Source: JADHUC01 sp964617665 (GTDB taxonomy: Bacteria; Planctomycetota; Planctomycetia; Pirellulales; Pirellulaceae). From it: DNA of 37,430 bases. A model generated the notes under the pieces. It was not told the origin of the DNA. It worked only from the letters and a program-made list of their open reading frames with translations, and did no database searches. How positions within the stretch are numbered: the stretch's first letter is position 1; the number at the start of each line of letters is the position of its first letter. Made by a program: the position numbers and the translations under genes. The DNA lies in the NCBI GenBank assembly GCA_964617665.1, contig CAZUAH010000081.1, positions 1-37,430 of the forward strand, in the 5' to 3' direction. Of this stretch, positions 16,459 through 24,409 are shown in pieces.

Positions 16459-17379
16459 CTATCCCGGTACTCGCTGGATCGCTTCGTCAAGTTGTCCAAG
16501 CAGACGTTCCAGTTCCAATCGTGTCTCTTCGTCCATTTCCCACGCGTGCGGTTTCCGACGTACGTCAGTGGCCAATAAGCCTCGCTTGGCCAGAATGTAC
16601 TTCTCGATGGCAAGGAAACCGTCTAGCCCGGCCTGAAGTTGCAGGCTGACCAGCGCGCATATTGGCAAGTACAATTCGTAAGTGGCTCGTTCGTCGTCAC
16701 GCTCCAACGCTCTCCACAACGCGATGATGCCTGGCAGGAATTCCATTCCCGGCATCGTGCCCGCTATCCCGCGCCGGTAGCAATCTACTAGCGAAATCCC
16801 ACCGGAACCGTCGAAGATACGAGCACGTCCGCTGGTCGAATCGCGTAGAGTCGAGACATTTGGACCAACTGGATTGGCCTCGGGTTTGAACAGGATCTTG
16901 TCCGGCCCGAACTCATCAAGCAGTTCGATACAAACGACCAACGGAATCGGCTGACCGACGTAAGACGAGGCATCCTGGACCACAAACGGCAAATCGACTT
17001 GTTCGGCCAGTGTGCTGAAGTAACGCAGTAGTTCGCTGGGCGGCAACGCCGTGGAAATCGGCGGAATGGCCATAATCGCATCGCAGCCAGAGTCTTCGGC
17101 GGCTTGGGCATACTCAAGAGCTTGCCGAGTACTCTCGGCTCCCACCCCCGCGATAAAGACTCCGCGTCCGACGTTCACTTCCGCCAATGCCCCGTTCAAC
17201 TCGATGCGTTCGTCGGTGGTCAATCGCAATAGTTCGGATACCATGCCCGTGCAGTAGCCGTGTGCGCCTCGCGCAAAAGCCCACTCGATTTGCCGCGGGA
17301 GACTTTCGTAGTCGATCGACTCGTCTTCGAGAAACGGAGTATGGACCACCGGCAAAACGCCGGAAATCTGTTTCGGCAT
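16459..17379 (-). CDS. DapA/KDG-aldolase-like class I lyase
   Basis: A 306-residue (beta/alpha)8 protein of the dihydrodipicolinate synthase/N-acetylneuraminate lyase superfamily, which makes or breaks C-C bonds of 2-keto acids through a Schiff base. The lysine is K165 in ILFKPEAN, close to K161 of E. coli DapA. The usual active-site Tyr (YNxP) is replaced by QDASSY (135-140), and GTTGE is replaced by CTGMVSE, so this is not a true DapA and lysine synthesis is unlikely. ATG 17379 is chosen (GGAG about 9 bases ahead); it lies 1 bp after the stop of the galactonate-dehydratase-like gene, while an earlier ATG at 17403 would overlap that gene by 23 bp. The pairing suggests cleavage of a 2-keto-3-deoxy sugar acid into pyruvate plus an aldehyde; the exact substrate is not visible. 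It is the last gene of the seven-gene leftward cluster. Confidence 0.85.
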   Translation of the reverse strand: MPKQISGVLPVVHTPFLEDESIDYESLPRQIEWAFARGAHGYCTGMVSELLRLTTDERIELNGALAEVNVGRGVFIAGVGAESTRQALEYAQAAEDSGCDAIMAIPPISTALPPSELLRYFSTLAEQVDLPFVVQDASSYVGQPIPLVVCIELLDEFGPDKILFKPEANPVGPNVSTLRDSTSGRARIFDGSGGISLVDCYRRGIAGTMPGMEFLPGIIALWRALERDDERATYELYLPICALVSLQLQAGLDGFLAIEKYILAKRGLLATDVRRKPHAWEMDEETRLELERLLGQLDEAIQRVPG

Positions 17380-17380
17380 C

Positions 17381-18559
17381 TTACCAGTCTCCGACGCTAC
17401 CATCGGGATAGAAGACTCGCTGAGGCAGTTCTTGTTCGAATGGGTGTTTTCGGACCTCGTCCTCGTTGATCGAAATTCCCAAGCCGGGACGAGTGTTCGG
17501 ACGCACGATGCGTCCTTCTGGCTCGATGACAAACCCCTCGTCGACCACATCAGCCCGCCACGGCACGTCGCCATGAACGGTTTCGCAAATTATGTATCCG
17601 GGTTGCGAGAATCCGAATTCCAGCGACGCTGCTGTGCTGACGGGGCCTTGGGGATTGTGCGGGGCAAGCGATATGCGATGCGCGTCTGCCATGGCCGCGA
17701 TCCGACGCGACGCAGTCAGACCGCCGCAATGTGTGATATCGAACTGGCAAATCTCGCAGCCGCGGTCCGCGAACAGTCGCTGGAAGTAGGACAAGTCGGT
17801 TACGCGTTCGCCGGTTGCCACGGGCGTAGCGATGGCTTGATTGATCGTCGCCAACCCCTCGATGCTCTCCGGCCAACAAGGTTCCTCGAAGAAATACAAT
17901 CCATACGGGTCGAGCGCCTTACCAAACTTCAGCCCCATGGCAGGCGACGGGCGCGCGTGACAGTCGACCATCAGGTCTATGTCGTCGCCCACCGCATCGC
18001 GCATGGCCGCCACGGCCGCCTCGGCCAGACGGATTGGGCGAAGTCCTTCGATCGGCATGGTCGGCGGGACAGCCATGCTTTTCATCGCGGTATAGCCTTC
18101 TTCGACCGCTCGCTTCGCAAGTTCCCCGAACTGCTTGGCGTCCTCGACGTTGGTTTCGTACATGTCCTCCATGCGTCCGCCGCCCAGGTGGCAATAGGTG
18201 CGTATCCAGTCTCTCACCGGACCGCCCCACAGTTGCGAACATGGCATGTCCGCGATCTTGCCCGCGATGTCCCACAGCGCGATATCAATGCCCGAAATCG
18301 CAGTCGAGCGAACGATGCCGTGGCCGTGCCAGAAATGCTGCCGGTACATCATCTGCCACAGATGTTCAATCCGTCGCGGATCTTCGCCAACGATCAATTC
18401 GGCCAGATCTTCGACCGCACCTACCACCGCCCGCGTGTGCCATTCCAACGTTGCCTCGCCCCACCCGAAGAGCCCCGGTTCGTCGGTCATGATCTTGACG
18501 AACACCCAGTTCCTCATGCGAGCGTGGCAAACCAGCGTTTTGATTTTGGTGATCTTCAT
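17381..18559 (-). CDS. Enolase-superfamily sugar-acid dehydratase, D-galactonate dehydratase-like
   Basis: A 392-residue mandelate racemase/muconate lactonizing enzyme family protein that would dehydrate an aldonic acid to a 2-keto-3-deoxy acid in the cytoplasm. The capping domain is 1-120 and the barrel 130-390. Putative Mg2+ ligands are D199 (VDCHAR), E225 (FFEEP) and E251 (TGERV). The acid/base pair is H201 and H301 (APHNPQGP), and E326 completes the site. As I recall the E. coli DgoD/GalD numbering (D183, H185, E209, E235, H285, E310), every residue is displaced by exactly 16, a strong match. Related gluconate or other aldonate dehydratases share much of this, so the substrate is not proven. 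It is 10 bp after the ceramidase-like gene and 1 bp before the aldolase, a likely two-step pathway. Confidence 0.85.
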   Translation of the reverse strand: MKITKIKTLVCHARMRNWVFVKIMTDEPGLFGWGEATLEWHTRAVVGAVEDLAELIVGEDPRRIEHLWQMMYRQHFWHGHGIVRSTAISGIDIALWDIAGKIADMPCSQLWGGPVRDWIRTYCHLGGGRMEDMYETNVEDAKQFGELAKRAVEEGYTAMKSMAVPPTMPIEGLRPIRLAEAAVAAMRDAVGDDIDLMVDCHARPSPAMGLKFGKALDPYGLYFFEEPCWPESIEGLATINQAIATPVATGERVTDLSYFQRLFADRGCEICQFDITHCGGLTASRRIAAMADAHRISLAPHNPQGPVSTAASLEFGFSQPGYIICETVHGDVPWRADVVDEGFVIEPEGRIVRPNTRPGLGISINEDEVRKHPFEQELPQRVFYPDGSVGDW

Positions 18560-18569
18560 TCTCTCGTAT

Positions 18570-20030
18570 CTATTCCTGCACGGCGACGTTCATGCCTCGA
18601 AGTTCCTTAGCAATGGTGTCGACTAGCGTCTCGAGACAGCCCTTCGCCAGCACGGAGACCTTTTCCTGATAGAGTCCTTTTCCATACGAGTCCGAATCCA
18701 GCACGTACGATATGCCGGATCCATTGGCCAACGTACCGACGATGATCGGCGTCCCCTCGAATCGACGACGGATCTCGCGCTGCAGTCGATTGTAGTGTTC
18801 GCCGTTCAGGCTCAGCCACACCGCGTCGCCAATTCGCAGGATGTCGATAGCATACGGATATTCGTCACCGGGCGGCAAATGTTGAATTCGGCTCAGGCTT
18901 CGCGTCATGCGTTCCACCATGGCTCGAGCGTCGCGAACCCGGATGTCGTCACCGGCGGCTTTCGCGTCTGCTTCTCGCTGCGTCCATCGCTCTCGCTTTC
19001 GCTCCAAATCGTCTCGCTTTGGCAAGTCGTCTCGGTATTTCAACGGAACGACCACACGTCGGGCCTGCCAGATGTCGATTTCCTTGCGACGGTCGGCTGA
19101 AACGGGAACATACTCCCAAATTCCAAGTGTGGCCCCAGAGATCACCGGTCCGGTGTACTCGTAGCTCGTTCCCGGCGCGGGAAGCGGCTCGACTGCCGAC
19201 ATTACGGCGTGGCCAAGCTGGCGGCCATTTCGGTCGGCAACGGCAACATCGCCTACAAATCCGTCTCTAGGCCCGATGTCTCCGGAAGCGCCTTGAACAA
19301 ACAGGCAGGGCGCGTCTGTCGCCTGCTCCACAACCTCGCGCATTGCCCCAATGTAGTCCGGGCTGATCCACGTGTTTTCCCATGCCAGCGTCGTCGGATG
19401 ACAGGCGTAGTTGACAATTGTTGCCAATGGTTTGCCGTCGGCAGCGGTGATCCGGCCCACCAGGACGGTGTCGTCGGCCTCGCCCTCGGGGTTCAAGCCG
19501 CAGACGTATTCGCCGCGTTCGGCGTCAAAGTAGTCACGATTCCTCGCCAAGCCACAGCGTCCGGCCCCATAGACGATGCTCGCCGTTTGCTGGCTATCTC
19601 GGGCTTTGCGGACCAAGGCCGCGAGTTTTGCAGTCAGCGATTCCAGATACGGCGCGATCAAGTCGCCTCCTGGAAGCTCCGAGCGACGGCGGTCCATCAG
19701 ACCGGCGGCGTGTGTGTGCGAGAAAAAGACTATCATCGCGTCGCGCGGAATATCCGCCGCGGAACTGACGCGATCGAGTAGTCCGTTCATCTCTTCGGTC
19801 CGCAAGAGACAGTGGTCCAACGCCACAATCACCTTGGCATCTCTTCCCGAGCCTCTTGCGTGACGCCCATTCAGGTACAGAGCAGTTGCGGTCAACGGCC
19901 GGTGAACGCCGGTCGACCGGTCATGCATCGCCGCGCCCCACATGCGATGGTAGATCCCGACCGGTGGCGTGATGTCGTCCCGTGCCACTCCGGCCAAACA
20001 GCGACTTTGTGGTATCTGAATCCGTTTCAT
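18570..20030 (-). CDS. Neutral/alkaline ceramidase-like protein, nucleophile serine apparently absent
   Basis: A 486-residue protein matching the N-terminal catalytic domain of neutral ceramidases (amide hydrolysis of ceramide to sphingosine and fatty acid). Zinc-ligand positions look conserved: H105/H107 in SHTHAAG, H211 in ACHPTT, E411 in NGEH and a tyrosine in ISYVLDSDSYG (about 442-449). In the bacterial and human enzymes the nucleophile is the Ser of GDVSP; here residues 250-254 read GDIGP, so Gly replaces Ser. The C-terminal Ig-like domain of true ceramidases is missing. ATG 20030 has no clear Shine-Dalgarno and no signal peptide follows, so the protein should be cytoplasmic, unlike known secreted ceramidases. 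The gene lies 29 bp after the propeller gene and 10 bp before the dehydratase. It may cleave a different amide or ester, or act as a metal-dependent enzyme without Ser. Confidence 0.75.
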   Translation of the reverse strand: MKRIQIPQSRCLAGVARDDITPPVGIYHRMWGAAMHDRSTGVHRPLTATALYLNGRHARGSGRDAKVIVALDHCLLRTEEMNGLLDRVSSAADIPRDAMIVFFSHTHAAGLMDRRRSELPGGDLIAPYLESLTAKLAALVRKARDSQQTASIVYGAGRCGLARNRDYFDAERGEYVCGLNPEGEADDTVLVGRITAADGKPLATIVNYACHPTTLAWENTWISPDYIGAMREVVEQATDAPCLFVQGASGDIGPRDGFVGDVAVADRNGRQLGHAVMSAVEPLPAPGTSYEYTGPVISGATLGIWEYVPVSADRRKEIDIWQARRVVVPLKYRDDLPKRDDLERKRERWTQREADAKAAGDDIRVRDARAMVERMTRSLSRIQHLPPGDEYPYAIDILRIGDAVWLSLNGEHYNRLQREIRRRFEGTPIIVGTLANGSGISYVLDSDSYGKGLYQEKVSVLAKGCLETLVDTIAKELRGMNVAVQE

Positions 20031-20059
20031 TTTGCTCTGAGACCAGGTATTCGGTTGGC

Positions 20060-23000
20060 TTATGGGGTATCGTCGCGAGGCGTCAAGGCCAGCGATGTTT
20101 GGATGGAATAGTAGCACGTGCAGCCGGAACTTGCCTCCGGGATCAACACCAAGCCGCCGGCTGGTATCATGTTGATCCAACAGCCCGGTCTGGTGACGCT
20201 CGTCAGTGCCGTATAGTCACCTGTCTTCAAGTCGAACATGCGCGGATTTGAAAACCGGCTGAATCCACAGAACGCGGATGTGGAAAGCACGCCGCATTTG
20301 TCGCTTTTCTGCCACTTCCAGCCGTCGATTGGCTGGCCGGTGCGCAAGTGAAGGGCAAAGCCAGTGTTGTAGATCGTTTCACCGACGATGGCCGAATGCT
20401 GTACCTGTTCGCCATGAGGTCCTTCGAGAATATGATCGGGGATCGGCTTTTGAGTCGTCTTCCAAAGAATGTCGCCAGTTGCCGCATCGAATCCGGACAG
20501 GTCATACCGAACTCGCACCTCGCCTTCCACACTCACGTTTTTCGTACCCGTCGCGACCAGCGTTTCTTTCGCGTAGCTCAGGAAGAGGATGTGCTCGATC
20601 TCGCGGAAGTCGACGGGCTTTCTCCACAGAATCTCGCCGCTCGAGACGTCCAAGGCCACCATGGCTGAGCCCTTGCCGAGCAGTATTTCGAGAGTGATTC
20701 TACCGTTGGGGATCTTCTGAGTCTCTGGATTCGTACTCTCGACGAAATAGATCCGTTCCCCACCAACAGCAATCGTTGGATTGATGATGACGCCCTCGGG
20801 CGACTTGTACGTCCAAAGCGTCTCGCTGGTGCGACGGTTCAACGCAAACAAGGCGTCGCTGCACACAACCGGCTTGTTGTCTCGCCACATGAGCACCTGC
20901 GTGTCGATGTCTTGAATGCGAAATGTAGCATCGGGCTTTGTGACGCTTCCCAGAAGGATATCCTCAACGGCAGCCAGGTAACCCCATTCGCTTCGCTCGC
21001 CCAATGCTTCCTCCGGAAGCGGAAGAACGGACCTGCGGCCCCTCTTGACATCGAAGGTCATGCAGCCGTCGGCCGATGCGACGTAGAGATAGTCGTCAGT
21101 CACCACCATGCTGCCCGAGTTTTTGAACGCGCCCAGCCGGATCGAGTTCGGCAGATCTTGTTCCCAGAGCACTGTCCCGTTGTACGCGTCGACTGCGGCT
21201 ACGTAGTTGTCGCCGGAAATGAAGATTCTTCCGTCCTTGTACAAGGGCCCGACGTTCTTCTCGTGGCGATCTACCATTCGTCGCGGACCGGGCCGTCCAA
21301 ACCACTGAATGTCCACAGGACCTGGCCGTAGGGTGTCGTCGCTGCATGCCGTGTTTCCAATGTCAGCGTAGAAATGCGTCCATTCGCCAGCCCCGGGAAG
21401 TGGACCGCGACGTGCCATGCCTGTCCAGCCACCGCCCTCAGTCTCTACAACTTTCCATCCTGGTACGGTGCCTTTGCCCCACTCGGTGGCCTCTCTCGCA
21501 TTGGTCCCAGTAGACGGCGAGGCAAGCACTACCGCGCCACCGCAAGGTCGAAGTACGCGATACACTTCGGCTGCGCAAGGCGGCAACGTGCCGTTTGTCA
21601 ATGTCTCATCTGAAACGACCAAGTTTGCGAATCGTTTTTGGTAGGGAAGCTGGTCAAGTTTGCCTTGGTGTACGACGATCCGGTTTCCGTAGACGCGGGC
21701 GTTTACGAGCAACTCCCGCGCCGCAGTCACCTTATCTGGGTCCGGCTCAATGCAAATGATGCGGAACGCGGACCGTTTGGATATCTCATAGGCAAGCGTG
21801 ACCTTATTGACGCCCAACACAAGGCAGTAGCCTTCCTCGGAACCCGCAGCGCTTACTGCCGTCTCAGCGGTCAACCGATACCGTGGCGGGGTCCAAGCGT
21901 CCGGACGGGGCGATCGTTGATAGTCGTTCCTACCCGAGACGTAGAGTTGGCTATCCAGTGGCCCGGAATTCCCTTTCTCGAAGCAGTAAATCATGCCTTT
22001 GTCGGTGCCCACGAAGAGCCGCCCCTCGCTGACGGCTAGAGAATACGCCTTTCCGTCCACATCGCCGGTCCATAACTGCTTGCCATCGGCGGAATCGTAG
22101 GCGATGACTTGGCTGTCCGAACCAACAAACACTGTCTTACCAGCCAGAACTAGTTCTCGGGGATTATGGCAAGCCGCTTCCCACTTCAACCAACTCCGCC
22201 TATCTGCTGTCACCTCGGCGATTCGCTGCTGGTCGGCCGCGGTCTTCTTTTTTTTCTGTTGCAGTCGCAATAGCTCGAAATACGGATCTCGATCCAACGC
22301 AGTCAGGCGATCCTCGCCAAGGATGTACACAAGCGGTCCGCTTGCTACCACGCGAAGGCCCGCCGACCAGACGATCTTCTCTCGAGAATTCGCGTCAGTG
22401 ACTTGGATACCGCCCTTCTCGCCGCCACCGTGGAAGAGCTGTTCGTCGACCAGCACTGCGAAACTCCCGCCACCTTCTGGCGTCCCCGTCCGCTGTTGGC
22501 CGCCGCCTGGGTATGCAGCCACCTGCGATCCGTCGTGACGCTCGTAGATGTGAGGTGGGGTGCGGCCCGTCGGAACAAACAAACGCTTCGACGATGAAAC
22601 GAGATAGCCCTGCGCGGAAATATCGACTTGCCTTTTCCAGAGTTCTTTACCGTCTTGGGCCTGCATCGCGCATAAGTAAGTGCCCTGCGATGGGAAGAGG
22701 CCGGCACAAACGTAGACAGTGCCGTCCTCGACAGCGACACCACAGCGAACCGGCCACAGAGATATCATGCGGCCGTTGCCTGGCAAACGCCGGTCGGCCG
22801 GACCAATCCGATGCTTCCAAAGCAAACGACCGTCGCCAGCGGCTAGGCAGTAGACGCATCCGTCATCCGAGCCTACATAAACTCTCTCGTCGGAAATTGT
22901 GGGGGCCAGTCGCACAGGACCTTCGGTGCAGAACGACCACCGAACATCGCCGGTAGACGCGTCGAGGCAATACACGTGATCGTCAGCCGACGAGCCGAAA

Positions 23001-23308
23001 TAGACCGACTGCCCGCAGGCCGTTACATGAAAAGCGCGATCGAAGACGACAGTGGGCCCCAGTTTGACTTTGCGGAAGACATCCTGTCTGGCCGACATCT
23101 CAGGCCATGCTGGTTGTGGAGCGTGAGCCGCGTTATGCCTCCAACGCTCGGAAAGCGGGGTGTCAATACTCTCCGACGATACTCCGCTGCGACGACTGTC
23201 ACCTCGATACGTCGGCCAGTCGCCGTGTACCAGGCGCGTGCCATGACAGCAGACAATGAGAGTCGCGACTAGAGCGACGGCGATTCGAGTATTTGCGGTG
23301 TGTTTCAT
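20060..23308 (-). CDS. Secreted PQQ-like propeller - methyltransferase-like - PQQ-like propeller fusion
   Basis: A 1082-residue exported protein; the signal peptide is about 1-29 (hydrophobic 9-22, likely cut after VHG) and the mature part opens DWPTYRGDSRRSG, usual for planctomycete propellers. Blades of the PQQ/BamB type with 'VYVGSDDG', 'YCLDASTGDVRW' and 'GKELWKR' motifs fill about 30-450 and again about 640-1070 (second opening GEWTHFYADIGNT). Between them, about 480-635, is a Rossmann domain of the SAM-methyltransferase kind: GYCLVLGVNK, CIEPDPDKV, and the late HxGxL...VSDE region. Motif I lacks the GxGxG loop, while the acidic residue of motif II (E521/D523) is kept. A Lys-rich helix (348-366) inserts in propeller 1. 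ATG 23308 is chosen as the only one starting a signal peptide; AAAGG is about 11 bases ahead. No electron-acceptor or PQQ-ligand residue can be assigned from sequence alone. It is probably periplasmic. Confidence 0.8.
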   Translation of the reverse strand: MKHTANTRIAVALVATLIVCCHGTRLVHGDWPTYRGDSRRSGVSSESIDTPLSERWRHNAAHAPQPAWPEMSARQDVFRKVKLGPTVVFDRAFHVTACGQSVYFGSSADDHVYCLDASTGDVRWSFCTEGPVRLAPTISDERVYVGSDDGCVYCLAAGDGRLLWKHRIGPADRRLPGNGRMISLWPVRCGVAVEDGTVYVCAGLFPSQGTYLCAMQAQDGKELWKRQVDISAQGYLVSSSKRLFVPTGRTPPHIYERHDGSQVAAYPGGGQQRTGTPEGGGSFAVLVDEQLFHGGGEKGGIQVTDANSREKIVWSAGLRVVASGPLVYILGEDRLTALDRDPYFELLRLQQKKKKTAADQQRIAEVTADRRSWLKWEAACHNPRELVLAGKTVFVGSDSQVIAYDSADGKQLWTGDVDGKAYSLAVSEGRLFVGTDKGMIYCFEKGNSGPLDSQLYVSGRNDYQRSPRPDAWTPPRYRLTAETAVSAAGSEEGYCLVLGVNKVTLAYEISKRSAFRIICIEPDPDKVTAARELLVNARVYGNRIVVHQGKLDQLPYQKRFANLVVSDETLTNGTLPPCAAEVYRVLRPCGGAVVLASPSTGTNAREATEWGKGTVPGWKVVETEGGGWTGMARRGPLPGAGEWTHFYADIGNTACSDDTLRPGPVDIQWFGRPGPRRMVDRHEKNVGPLYKDGRIFISGDNYVAAVDAYNGTVLWEQDLPNSIRLGAFKNSGSMVVTDDYLYVASADGCMTFDVKRGRRSVLPLPEEALGERSEWGYLAAVEDILLGSVTKPDATFRIQDIDTQVLMWRDNKPVVCSDALFALNRRTSETLWTYKSPEGVIINPTIAVGGERIYFVESTNPETQKIPNGRITLEILLGKGSAMVALDVSSGEILWRKPVDFREIEHILFLSYAKETLVATGTKNVSVEGEVRVRYDLSGFDAATGDILWKTTQKPIPDHILEGPHGEQVQHSAIVGETIYNTGFALHLRTGQPIDGWKWQKSDKCGVLSTSAFCGFSRFSNPRMFDLKTGDYTALTSVTRPGCWINMIPAGGLVLIPEASSGCTCYYSIQTSLALTPRDDTP

Positions 23309-23439
23309 GGTAGATGAACCTTTGGTGATGGCTTCGTCCAGGATTACCTCCGACAACCAACATACCGGCTGGTCTGTGCCGCATCCAGGGTCAAGAGGGT
23401 AGTAGGTCACGTCTGGCGGACGGAACGTCGATTGACGCG

Positions 23440-24372
23440 TCAGCGCACTGGACTCGCAATGTACTGTTGGTAGCGGAGAATTGCGTCGTCGTCCGACAGA
23501 TTCCGGCTGACAATCAACCGGCAGCGGACTCCTGCCGTCTGGTTCGCCTCCAGATCCTGGCCGAACAGCGACAGGTACAACGAGCGATAACCGCCTGCTT
23601 CCGGCGTGGGTGGATTCCATGGGCTGGACACGGCAAAGCAGTCAGCCGGGGGGCACATCATCGCGGCTGTCAGGCCCAGCTTCGCATCGCGCCTGATGAC
23701 CAGCGGTGCGGCGAGCCATCGCCGCGCGTCCCATTTGACTGGACTGGGCGGAAACGTCCAGCGGCCGTCGCGAATCATGTCGAGCGATTTCTGGTTCTTC
23801 GGGAACATCACGTACCCGCCACGAGAATCAGGCGTTCTGTCGATCGGAACGAATTCACTCTGCTCTTTGCCGTCGGCTCGCAAGTAGACCGAGGCCAGGA
23901 AACCTCTGCCGAAATACGAAGACATAAACAACTCGAAATCCGGCATGTTGTGCTGTGGTTTGACGGTTGTTTGCAGGTCTAGGGTGTCCGGCGCCGTCCA
24001 GCGGTAGACCCCCGTCATTTCCAGCGGGTGTTCGTCTGTGCCTGGCCAGTAGACTTCGACGGCCCCGTCTGAAAGCAGTTTCGTTTGAGTTGGCCAATCA
24101 CGAGCCGACTTGCCGTATCGCCGGTTGGTGGTAAGCACGCGATAGAAGCTGAATACTCCGGGCGGATGGACCAACTCGGTCCCGGTCTTGACGTCGATCA
24201 GCGGATAAAGCCCTTGGTACTTTCCGCCCAGCTTCAGACGACCTTCCAGCACACCCGTGTCGAAATCGTAAAGCCCCTCGCCAGCCGCTGTGAACGCCAG
24301 GTTCGGCGGTTCGGCAGACGCGGAGGTTCCGGCCAAGAAAAGGGTAGAGATCAACAGAGATGTGAATCGCAT
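23440..24372 (-). CDS. Secreted protein of unknown function
   Basis: A 310-residue exported protein with a signal peptide about 1-20 (LLISTLFLAGTSASA). GGAG lies 8 bases ahead of ATG 24372, which supports the start. The mature part is beta-rich, with many W/Y/F residues and repeated short motifs (GRLKLGGKYQG, MTGVYRWTAPDTLDLQT, EFVPIDR). No catalytic pattern is recognised. The layout recalls sugar-mutarotase-like or DUF6807-type sandwich proteins common in planctomycetes, but I cannot confirm that. It lies 37 bp after the Tat oxidoreductase stop (24410) and 131 bp ahead of the propeller ATG, in one leftward series, so a shared exported or cell-surface task is likely. Confidence 0.8.
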   Translation of the reverse strand: MRFTSLLISTLFLAGTSASAEPPNLAFTAAGEGLYDFDTGVLEGRLKLGGKYQGLYPLIDVKTGTELVHPPGVFSFYRVLTTNRRYGKSARDWPTQTKLLSDGAVEVYWPGTDEHPLEMTGVYRWTAPDTLDLQTTVKPQHNMPDFELFMSSYFGRGFLASVYLRADGKEQSEFVPIDRTPDSRGGYVMFPKNQKSLDMIRDGRWTFPPSPVKWDARRWLAAPLVIRRDAKLGLTAAMMCPPADCFAVSSPWNPPTPEAGGYRSLYLSLFGQDLEANQTAGVRCRLIVSRNLSDDDAILRYQQYIASPVR

Positions 24373-24409
24373 GGTGCTTGCTCCAACGTAGACAGGGCTT
24401 CCAAGGATG

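Noticed and set aside
17432..18610. Long open frame on the plus strand opposite the galactonate-dehydratase-like gene
   Set aside because: It is antisense to a gene with complete catalytic residues, encodes an Arg/His-rich chain with no family features and is a by-product of GC-rich codon use.
23309..23620. N-terminal extension of the propeller-fusion frame (104 residues)
   Set aside because: It overlaps the end of the preceding secreted-protein gene, and the signal peptide begins only at ATG 23308.
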